Assembly: GCA_018812465.1 (NCBI GenBank)
Contig: JAHJCS010000225.1
Location: forward strand, 1-8,532
Reading direction: 5' to 3'
Source: Nanobdellota archaeon
GTDB taxonomy: Archaea > Nanobdellota > Nanobdellia > Woesearchaeales > UBA12501
DNA length: 8,532 nt
Part shown: positions 1 through 5,575 of the stretch, one piece after another
How positions within the stretch are numbered: the first letter of the stretch is position 1
How the letters are laid out: each line of letters starts with the position of its first letter
Notes under the pieces: model-generated
The model's input: only the letters and a program-made list of their open reading frames with translations
Told to the model about the DNA's origin: nothing
Databases searched by the model: none
Made by a program: the position numbers and the translations under genes

Positions 1-927
1 CCAGTCCATCTCTTTTACTTTCTGAGGATTTCTTCCTTTTTTGTGGCGGATATATTTCTGTATTCCTGTCTCGCATCCTTTCTTCTTGCAGTAGATGACA
101 ATCTCCTCTACATCTTTGTCATTCACTCCAGGCATCCATACAGGAGCAAGCACAATCCTGATCTTCTTTGATATGATGTACTCAATCATCTTCTTGACTT
201 TGCTTATATTGTAATCATTTGTTCCGGCCATCATGCGGGACTGTTTTTCGTCGAAAGAATGGACAGAGATATTGAACTGGTCAAGGCCTGCTGCAGCCAG
301 ACCATCAACAAGCTTCTCTGTCAACATCATTCCATTTGTTGCTATGGATACCTTTTTGATATATCTTATCTTCTTCATATCTTTTACAAGCTTTACAATG
401 TCTGAATAAAGCAGAGGCTCTCCATGAGGATTGATGAATATCTCAATGCCTGGAATCTTCTTGAATTCCAGCAGTCTCTGAAGCTCCTCAACAAGATACT
501 CCTCTTCTACAATGAAATCAGTCTCTTTCCTGCTTGACAATCCCTCATCGACAGAGCAGAATATACAGTTCATGTTGCAGCTTGTCAAAGGCTTGATCTC
601 AAGGATAGTCGTCCCTCTGTCCACAATGCCAAAAAAGAGGCTGCCTATCAGAGGAATGCCTGAATTCCTGTGGATATATACTGCTGGCTTGTTATTGAGC
701 CTGTTCCTCAGGTTCCCGATGCCCTCTGCAATGAGAAGATTGAACTTTGCAGCAGCCTGTTTCTGAGGCAGACCAGAGAACTCTATGCTTTTCTTCTTTA
801 TCCTGAACTGCCCTATCCTGTTCAAAGCATCATTGGAGATGATGAAAGCAAAGCTTCTGAGCAGAGTGACCTCAAGATGATCCTTTTTATCTTCAAACTC
901 CAGGTTCTCGAATTCAAGCTCTGCCAT
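1..927 (-). CDS. Radical SAM Fe-S protein, archaeal type, 3' end cut by window
   Basis: I translated this frame from the ATG at 925-927; it stays open for 309 codons to the window edge, so the C-terminus is missing. The key motif is C117-x3-C121-x2-C124 (TSCNMNCIFCS), the radical SAM cysteine triad that binds a 4Fe-4S cluster and S-adenosylmethionine. It is followed by NPHGEP at 166-171, equivalent to the GGE motif, and by SIATNG at 194-199 and a 'FNISVHSFDE' strand near 218-227, as in the partial TIM barrel of the family. About 100 residues precede the barrel. This resembles the uncharacterised archaeal group I know as COG2100, but that is recall, not a search. Two further cysteines (280, 285) lie near the visible end. 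Substrate unknown. A TATA box about 27 nt upstream of the ATG and no Shine-Dalgarno point to a leaderless start. The radical SAM call is firm; the subfamily is tentative. Confidence 0.88.
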   Translation of the reverse strand, partial: MAELEFENLEFEDKKDHLEVTLLRSFAFIISNDALNRIGQFRIKKKSIEFSGLPQKQAAAKFNLLIAEGIGNLRNRLNNKPAVYIHRNSGIPLIGSLFFGIVDRGTTILEIKPLTSCNMNCIFCSVDEGLSSRKETDFIVEEEYLVEELQRLLEFKKIPGIEIFINPHGEPLLYSDIVKLVKDMKKIRYIKKVSIATNGMMLTEKLVDGLAAAGLDQFNISVHSFDEKQSRMMAGTNDYNISKVKKMIEYIISKKIRIVLAPVWMPGVNDKDVEEIVIYCKKKGCETGIQKYIRHKKGRNPQKVKEMDW

Positions 928-950
928 ACTTGGTAAAATTAGTACTTGTG

Positions 951-958
951 TTTAAAAA
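951..958 (-). promoter_or_regulatory. TATA box for the radical SAM gene
   Basis: On the minus strand this reads TTTTTAAA. Its centre lies about 27.5 nt upstream of the ATG at 927, so transcription would begin at or next to the start codon, giving a leaderless mRNA. The spacing matches the other TATA boxes in this window. Confidence 0.55.
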
Positions 959-1000
959 GATTATGAAATAAACATATACTATCATCTTTTATACATTTTA

Positions 1001-1072
1001 TTGAAAATTTCGACTTAAGGGAGAAATTTTCTAGGGGGTTTAATACCCCGACCTTCAGGTCGAAATTTTCAA
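1001..1072. repeat. Stem-loop module A (14-bp perfect inverted repeat)
   Basis: ttgaaaatttcgac (1001-1014) is perfectly complementary to 1059-1072. Inside lie two small hairpins, gggg-t/a-cccc (1035-1039 with 1045-1049) and cgacc-ttca-ggtcg (1049-1062), which compete with each other and with the outer arm. A third copy of the arm core, gaaattttc at 1023-1031, could pair with 1003-1011 instead, so two mutually exclusive folds exist. It lies between the radical SAM promoter and the MFS gene end. The tip is similar to that of module B directly downstream. It may be a dispersed palindromic repeat, a structured RNA or a terminator; the sequence alone does not decide. Confidence 0.6.
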
Positions 1073-1076
1073 GACT

Positions 1077-1152
1077 AAAAATTCGCCTATCTAGGCGAGA
1101 AGCGAAATACTCCAACCTTTAGGTTGGAGATAGCTCCGAGCGGCGAATTTTT
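1077..1152. repeat. Stem-loop module B (11-bp arms, strong inner hairpin)
   Basis: aaaaattcgcc (1077-1087) pairs perfectly with ggcgaattttt (1142-1152). Within it, ctccaacc-ttta-ggttggag (1110-1129) is an 8-bp hairpin with a 4-nt loop, and cgcct-atct-aggcg (1084-1097) is an alternative that competes with the outer arm. ctatct (1087-1092) can also pair with agatag (1128-1133). The apex shares the pattern TACYCC-RACCTTYAGGTY with module A, so the two look like diverged tandem copies. Because each arm ends in a run of five A or T, the element would look like a stem followed by U-tract on either strand, so it could stop transcription in both directions (inference). Confidence 0.6.
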
Positions 1153-1198
1153 ATTATTCCAATATCATTTACAGTTTTGAATCTGTCTGTAAAGATCC

Positions 1199-1336
1199 TT
1201 CCTAGCTCCGCCTGACTTTGCTGCAGCTTTATCTGGCGGAGTGAAGAAGATCTGCCAGGCATATTACCTCAAGAATGGCCAAGAAGCCTCACCTCGCCAT
1301 ATTCAGGCAGCAGCCTGTCATCGGCGAGGCTAGGAA
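1199..1336. repeat. Intergenic element with terminal inverted repeats (copy 1)
   Basis: The left end ttcctagctccgcc (1199-1212) and the reverse complement of the right end (1323-1336, ttcctagcctcgcc) agree at 12 of 14 positions. As RNA the element would fold as a closing stem 1199-1205/1330-1336, with hairpins 1206-1212/1235-1241 (ctccgcc/ggcggag) and 1292-1298/1323-1329 (cctcgcc/ggcgagg) stacked directly on each side. The second hairpin has an inner stem caggc-agca-gcctg (1304-1317). The right half recurs near 8135-8190. No ORF or transposase is inside. It lies 71 bp beyond the stop codon of the MFS gene. It may be a MITE-like mobile repeat or a structured RNA; pairing is visible, function is not. 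Confidence 0.6.
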
Positions 1337-1407
1337 ATAAATCATATCTCTGGATAACTCACTGAAAGATATCATCTGATAAATAGACCTATTACCCTAA
1401 GATCATA

Positions 1408-2622
1408 TCATCCTATTTTCCTATGTTTGTCCTTCAGGAAGAATACTGCAAAAGATGACATGAGGAACGCAAGCCCCATCGCAAAGAACACATTTGTTAT
1501 TCCAGTGAACTCTGCTATAATTCCTCCTATCAGAGGGCCTACAACAAATCCTATATCCATAAAAAGGTTCCATATCCCTGCGATCTCTCCTTTCTTATGC
1601 TTGTAGCTCAGGTCTATTATAAGCGAGTTCACAGATATCACTGAGGTGATCCATCCTATTGATATCAGCAATGCAAGCCCGAATACTGCATATAAATTCT
1701 TTGTCTGGGAGAATATAAGCAGGGATGTTCCCATGATCATGAGGCCTGCAAGAAGAGTTGTCTTCTTGCCTATGCTGTCTGCAAGCCTTCCTACTGGATA
1801 AGAGATAAAGATAGCTGGAAGAGAGAAGAAAGCCAGCAGCAATCCTCCTAGTTTGGGTGAGATATCCAGCACATCAGGCCCATAGAACAGAGGCTGGAAT
1901 GTGATTAATATCTGTTCCCATGAAGTTAACATCAGGGAGAAGAGAAGCAAGAGCACGCCGAACATGCCAAAACTCCTGAATTCCTTGAATTCTGAGACAA
2001 AGCCTGATAATCTGCTTACACTCTTCATAGCAGAGCCCAGGCTTGAATGGTTTGTATCCTTGATGAACAGGAACAATATAATTATTGATATCATAAGACC
2101 GACAGAATAGAATCCTACAATCCCTCTGAATCCTGCATAGAGCAGCACAAACCCTCCTATGATTGGGCCGATTGTCTGCCCCAGATATTTTATCTCTGCA
2201 TCAAAACCATATGATTCTGCCCTATGTTTCTTCTTTGTTAACGATGCATAGTAAGCATCCCTTGGAACCCTCCACATCTGGTAAGAGAACCCCCATACCA
2301 TAAATGCGAAGACAAGCATAAGATTGCCTTTAAGAGAGAATATGAGTATGCCTCCGATTATCGAGACGAGAAGGCCTGTTGTCATCAGTTTTCTCCTGCT
2401 CGCATGATCGCTCAATGTGCCCATAGGCAGGTCAATCAGTATCCCAGCCATTGATGCTATCGAGAGCAGAAACCCTATCTCCATGTATGACTTGTTGATG
2501 CTGTCAAGATAAGTAGGAAAGACAAATTCAAGAAGATTGTCTGCTATCAGCCAGACAAGCGTGGCTAGAAGTATTATCAGGACTTTTCTGTTTATCACTC
2601 TTTTGGATTTTATCAGGTGCAT
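1408..2622 (-). CDS. Major facilitator superfamily (MFS) transporter
   Basis: A 404-residue protein, the usual length for a 12-helix MFS carrier, with alternating hydrophobic segments throughout. The diagnostic loop 2-3 signature (motif A) is visible as G68-TLSDHAS-RRK, and its second-half counterpart as G278-RLADSI-GKK. Glycine-rich GPIIGG (152-157) and GPLIGG (362-367) sit at matching points of the two halves and reflect the internal duplication. It acts in the cytoplasmic membrane, moving a small solute by secondary transport; the substrate cannot be read from the sequence. The ATG at 2622 follows the stop of the upstream dehydrogenase-like gene by 4 nt, so the two are almost certainly cotranscribed, and the carrier may move the substrate or product of that enzyme (inference). 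I see no clear Shine-Dalgarno, which suggests translational coupling. Confidence 0.9.
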   Translation of the reverse strand: MHLIKSKRVINRKVLIILLATLVWLIADNLLEFVFPTYLDSINKSYMEIGFLLSIASMAGILIDLPMGTLSDHASRRKLMTTGLLVSIIGGILIFSLKGNLMLVFAFMVWGFSYQMWRVPRDAYYASLTKKKHRAESYGFDAEIKYLGQTIGPIIGGFVLLYAGFRGIVGFYSVGLMISIIILFLFIKDTNHSSLGSAMKSVSRLSGFVSEFKEFRSFGMFGVLLLLFSLMLTSWEQILITFQPLFYGPDVLDISPKLGGLLLAFFSLPAIFISYPVGRLADSIGKKTTLLAGLMIMGTSLLIFSQTKNLYAVFGLALLISIGWITSVISVNSLIIDLSYKHKKGEIAGIWNLFMDIGFVVGPLIGGIIAEFTGITNVFFAMGLAFLMSSFAVFFLKDKHRKIG

Positions 2623-2626
2623 TGTA

Positions 2627-3964
2627 TCAGATTATGTAAAGATGATCAAAATCTCTGTTTCTTTTTATCTTTATCATTGGATTGTATTTTATGAGATCAA
2701 GCTTGCTACCTTTTTTCCTGAACACAAACTCCTGGACTCTCATGTTGTCGAACAGGAATGATCTGTAATAGGTATGGTCAAGGTCCTCGACAAAATAAGC
2801 TCCTGGCCTGATGCTGTCAAACATCAATGTGAAAACTGCAGCAAATATCCCTATCACCACCTGGGTGTATGTCGCATTTGTTCCTATGACTGCAACATTA
2901 GGGATTGTGTTAAAATAATATACTCTCTTGTCAGGATAATCAAGTATCACTCCGATATTATCAGCGCCTTCTAGTATATTTGCAGTGTTCTCGCAGCGCA
3001 GCAGGTCGCTCCTCAGGACATTGCCTTTTTTCTCATATATCTTTATGAGCTCATTCATTGTCCTTGGGTTTATTGCATAGATGAATTTTGATGGGATATC
3101 ATATTTGTATGAAAGTGTGAGATTCTCCTCGTGAAGCACTGTCATTCCAGAAGGGTATTCATCCAGCTTCATGATTGGGCTGAGGATGCTTCTCATGTTC
3201 ACTCTTGTCTCAAGCGCGTTTGGGAAGATCTTCTTCACTTTCTTTCTGCCAAGAGCGATTCCTGAAGGGTCTCTGACACTCTCAACAAGGAATTCATGCA
3301 CGCACCAGGTTATCATGCTGTGCCATTTCTTGATTATCCTGGAAGTGTCATACTCAAAATGGATTATCTCTCTTGGCTTGCCGAATTTTTTTATTCCTGT
3401 CTCTGCCCACATGTTCACTGCGCCGGGATTCATGCCAGCACAGAGTATATGCACTGCATTGTTCAGTTTCTCTTTCCTTGGATAGACATCATAGACCAGC
3501 TCGCTCACTGTCTTATGTTCATCATTCATCGCAGTATTGATATAGGATACTCCTGCCTTGTCTGTTGCTTCAATTATCTCTAGGCTGTTCATATCTGTTA
3601 TGTCAAGGACAATATCAATCCTATTTTTCTTGAGAATGTCAATATATTCATGTTCTTTTGCAGGAATCTCTATCTTCTTGTGGATGAACCTGTAATCCAG
3701 AATCTTATGGTCTATGAACTGGTCTTTTAGCACGCGGTCATTCTTGTCAAGAAGTATGAGCTTGCCAAAAAGATTCCTGTAATCGCTTAGGTGATGGAGA
3801 AATGCATTGGCGACTCCGCCTGAAGCTCCAAGTATCAGCAGATTAGTCTTGCCAGACTTTGCAGTCTTATGGGATATTCCTATTTTTCTGCCTCTTTTTT
3901 CTGTTACTATTGATCTCAGCCTCTCTTTAAGACTATATTGATAATATAAATCATATACTCTTAT
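2627..3964 (-). CDS. Homospermidine synthase / saccharopine dehydrogenase-like enzyme, start unresolved
   Basis: The N-terminal NAD(P)-binding fold is visible as TNLLILGASGGVAN (codons about 3847-3806), followed by an acidic strand end LILLDKND. Later segments resemble homospermidine synthases as I recall them: CAGMNPGAVNMW (codons at about 3439-3404), HEENLTLS (about 3133-3110), NATYTQV, and near the C-terminus PGAYFVEDLDH. Those enzymes use NAD to condense aminobutyl groups into polyamines; this protein could use another amine or amino acid. The first conventional in-frame start is GTG 3731-3733, but that lies after the Rossmann motif, so coding must begin at or before about 3850. The frame is open to a TGA at 3971-3973 with no ATG, GTG or TTG. 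I placed the end at an ATA (3962-3964) 28 nt below a strong TATA box; this start is a guess. The MFS gene follows in the same unit. Confidence 0.65.
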   Translation of the reverse strand: MRVYDLYYQYSLKERLRSIVTEKRGRKIGISHKTAKSGKTNLLILGASGGVANAFLHHLSDYRNLFGKLILLDKNDRVLKDQFIDHKILDYRFIHKKIEIPAKEHEYIDILKKNRIDIVLDITDMNSLEIIEATDKAGVSYINTAMNDEHKTVSELVYDVYPRKEKLNNAVHILCAGMNPGAVNMWAETGIKKFGKPREIIHFEYDTSRIIKKWHSMITWCVHEFLVESVRDPSGIALGRKKVKKIFPNALETRVNMRSILSPIMKLDEYPSGMTVLHEENLTLSYKYDIPSKFIYAINPRTMNELIKIYEKKGNVLRSDLLRCENTANILEGADNIGVILDYPDKRVYYFNTIPNVAVIGTNATYTQVVIGIFAAVFTLMFDSIRPGAYFVEDLDHTYYRSFLFDNMRVQEFVFRKKGSKLDLIKYNPMIKIKRNRDFDHLYII

Positions 3965-3988
3965 GGGATGTCAGAATCTTGATATCTG

Positions 3989-3996
3989 TTTATATA
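3989..3996 (-). promoter_or_regulatory. TATA box for the dehydrogenase-MFS unit
   Basis: The minus strand reads TATATAAA, within aaaaatatataaacag. Transcription would be expected to start near 3964-3967, just inside the open frame of the dehydrogenase-like gene. A weaker AT-rich stretch, ttatattat at about 3941-3949, could be a second promoter. Confidence 0.5.
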
Positions 3997-4092
3997 TTTT
4001 TCTAGGCATAGGCTTGTCCAGACACCTTTTCAGAGCCTCTCTGTAATGATAAGACTTAAACATGATGTTCATAGCTCTGTAACCACAATAAA

Positions 4093-4100
4093 TTTAAATA
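4093..4100 (+). promoter_or_regulatory. TATA box for the GINS-L44e-S27e operon
   Basis: TTTAAATA centred about 26.5 nt upstream of the ATG at 4123, so the transcript should start at or next to the start codon (leaderless). No Shine-Dalgarno precedes the ATG. It shares a short divergent intergenic region (about 3974-4122) with the minus-strand dehydrogenase promoter. Confidence 0.6.
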
Positions 4101-4122
4101 CCTCCAATATATCATTCTGTAT

Positions 4123-4857
4123 ATGGGGGATGAGCAAATTTCTGAGAATGTAAAAGAGGAGAAGAAGACCTCTGAAGTGGCTATAACATACGAGACCCTG
4201 TTTGAGCTTCTCAGGAGAGAGAAGAACCGGGATGAGTTGCAGAAGCTTGAAGAATCATTCTTTGATGATGTGATAAAATATGTCGAGGGCAAGAAGAACA
4301 TCCTCTCGACCCAACAGGGTGAGCTGCTTGCGACTGATGAACGGGAGAAGACCCTTATCCAGCTCCAGAACATAAAGAAGATAATAAGGGAGCTTTATGA
4401 CAGGAGAGAGAAGAAGATAATCAATCTGGCTATCAACAAAGCCAGGACAAAAAGTAATATCATAGACACCTCTTCTCTTATATGTGAAGAGAGGACATTA
4501 TTTGATGCTCTTTGTAAGACACTTCATTTATTTAGGGAAGACATACTCAATAATATAATTGAAGCAAGGAAGCCTTTATTGACCCAAGAAAATATTCCAG
4601 ATCAGATCAGAGACCCCCTAAACAGCTCTGAGAGCCTTCCAGAGCCTGAAAAAGGGCAAGCTTTAAATACTAGTTCAAAAGAGCCTGAAACTAGGGTAGA
4701 GAAAATCCTTGTCAGTATAAGGTTTTTAAGCCCTGTTCCTCAGTTTGTGGGCTCTGAGCTTGAATTATACGGCCCTTACGAAGAGGATGAGATAGCTGAC
4801 CTGCCTGAAGATGTGGCAAAAGTGCTTATTGAGAAAGGCAGGGCAGAGAAAGATTAG
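4123..4857 (+). CDS. gins51: Archaeal GINS complex subunit, Gins51 (Gins15) type
   Basis: GINS joins MCM helicase and the Cdc45/GAN homologue to form the replicative helicase complex. The 244 residues show the Gins51 order: an alpha-helical A domain first (about 20-150; TYETLFELLRRE near the start, then REKTLIQLQNIKKIIRELYDRR at about 74-95), a low-complexity linker (about 151-190), and a small beta-rich B domain last (about 191-244). The B domain carries the typical archaeal pattern PQFVG (206-210), YGPYEEDEIADLP (216-228) and a helix with V-L-I-x-K-G-x-A (234-241). Gins23 has the reversed domain order, so Gins51 is the better fit. In many archaea such proteins form a 2:2 tetramer with Gins23 or a homotetramer; I cannot tell which here. 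It is first in an operon with L44e 7 nt downstream, with a leaderless-type promoter. Confidence 0.85.
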   Translation: MGDEQISENVKEEKKTSEVAITYETLFELLRREKNRDELQKLEESFFDDVIKYVEGKKNILSTQQGELLATDEREKTLIQLQNIKKIIRELYDRREKKIINLAINKARTKSNIIDTSSLICEERTLFDALCKTLHLFREDILNNIIEARKPLLTQENIPDQIRDPLNSSESLPEPEKGQALNTSSKEPETRVEKILVSIRFLSPVPQFVGSELELYGPYEEDEIADLPEDVAKVLIEKGRAEKD

Positions 4858-4864
4858 GTTCAAA

Positions 4865-5173
4865 ATGAAGATGCCAAAATTAATCAAAAGGCTTTGCCCG
4901 TATTGCAAGAAACATACTCAGCATGGTGTAAGCCAGGCAAAGAAAAAGGGCAGGAGCTCCCTTACTTATGGAGCAAAGCAGAGAGCTAAGAAGAGAGGAG
5001 CCTCAAGAGGATATGGTAATCTTGGAAGATATTCTAAGCCAGCAATCTCAGGATGGAAGATGACAGGAAAGAAAGCGACAAAGAAGACAGACCTGAGATA
5101 TACATGTAAAGTCTGCAAGAAGACTCACATGCAGAAACAAGGCATAAGAGCAAAGAAAGTTGAATTCAAGTAG
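4865..5173 (+). CDS. rpl44e: 50S ribosomal protein L44e
   Basis: A 102-residue basic protein of the archaeal/eukaryotic large ribosomal subunit, where L44e lies close to the E site. The start MKMPKLIKRLCPYCKKHTQH is typical of archaeal L44e, and four cysteines in two CxxC pairs (C11/C14 and C81/C84) form its zinc site. The C-terminal KKTDLRYTCKVCKKTH (73-88) is the family hallmark. I chose the ATG at 4865 because an upstream in-frame start (4811) would overlap the GINS gene and add a non-homologous stretch; ATG 4871 is a possible alternative. The AGGT at 4856-4859, overlapping the GINS stop codon, may serve as a weak Shine-Dalgarno. S27e follows after 9 nt. Confidence 0.95.
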   Translation: MKMPKLIKRLCPYCKKHTQHGVSQAKKKGRSSLTYGAKQRAKKRGASRGYGNLGRYSKPAISGWKMTGKKATKKTDLRYTCKVCKKTHMQKQGIRAKKVEFK

Positions 5174-5182
5174 GTAAACAAA

Positions 5183-5365
5183 ATGAAACTAAAAGAGCCA
5201 ACATCAAAGTTCATAAAAGTAAGATGCCCAAAGTGCAAGAATGAGCAGATCATATTCGGGAAATCATCCACAATAGTGAACTGCCTTGTCTGCAGCAAAC
5301 CAGTGGCTGAGCCTACAGGAGGCAAAGTCAGAGTAAAAGCAAGGATTCTGGAAGTTCTTGAGTGA
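5183..5365 (+). CDS. rps27e: 30S ribosomal protein S27e
   Basis: A 60-residue small-subunit protein of archaea and eukaryotes. It has the expected zinc ribbon with two CxxC pairs, C15/C18 (RCPKCKNEQIIFG) and C34/C37 (NCLVCSKPVAEPTGGK), and the conserved TGGK turn (45-48). The length matches archaeal S27e. It follows L44e after 9 nt, with AGGT at 5172-5175, overlapping the L44e stop codon, as a possible weak ribosome binding site. In many archaea aIF2-alpha and Nop10 come next; here the strand changes and an ABC exporter follows, so the usual cluster is broken after S27e. Confidence 0.95.
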   Translation: MKLKEPTSKFIKVRCPKCKNEQIIFGKSSTIVNCLVCSKPVAEPTGGKVRVKARILEVLE

Positions 5366-5368
5366 AAC

Positions 5369-5380
5369 TTTTTGTTTCTT
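5369..5380 (+). terminator. T-rich terminator of the ribosomal operon
   Basis: The run tttttgtttctt starts 3 nt after the S27e stop codon. Archaeal RNA polymerase ends transcription at oligo-T tracts without needing a hairpin, so this is a plausible primary terminator. Confidence 0.5.
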
Positions 5381-5561
5381 ATTGATTTATATCCTATCTT
5401 TTGTCTAGTTTCTGCTAATCATCTTGATATATTCTTTTTTCCAGCCACTGCTTTCTGATACCTGCTCACTGAGTTATCAAGATCAGTAAGAAATTTTATT
5501 ATCTCTCAGAAATTTTTGTGTAAAATAGGATATTCATCAGGTGCATATAGAACTTCAGTCC

Positions 5562-5567
5562 AAAAAA
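5562..5567 (-). terminator. Oligo-T terminator of the ABC exporter unit
   Basis: Six A on the plus strand, read as TTTTTT on the minus strand, begin 8 nt after the permease stop codon. The 5381-5561 stretch between the two T-tracts holds no gene that I can support. Confidence 0.45.
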
Positions 5568-5575
5568 GTATTGAT

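Noticed and set aside
512..936. Two plus-strand open frames opposite the radical SAM gene
   Set aside because: They lie antisense to a frame with a clear CxxxCxxC motif and have no family features, start signal or promoter.
1292..1329. Minus strand of the copy 1 hairpin shows GATGA and CTGA, like a kink-turn of an H/ACA or C/D RNA
   Set aside because: The second copy lacks GATGA, there is no ACA box at the expected place, and the CTGA overlaps the inner stem.
3731..3733. GTG as the true start of the dehydrogenase-like gene
   Set aside because: It would remove the whole Rossmann glycine motif, which is in frame and well preserved just upstream.
4056..4373. Minus-strand open frame across the GINS start
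   Set aside because: It overlaps the GINS coding sequence and its promoter, and the serine/phenylalanine-rich translation is the shadow of a lysine/glutamate-rich gene.
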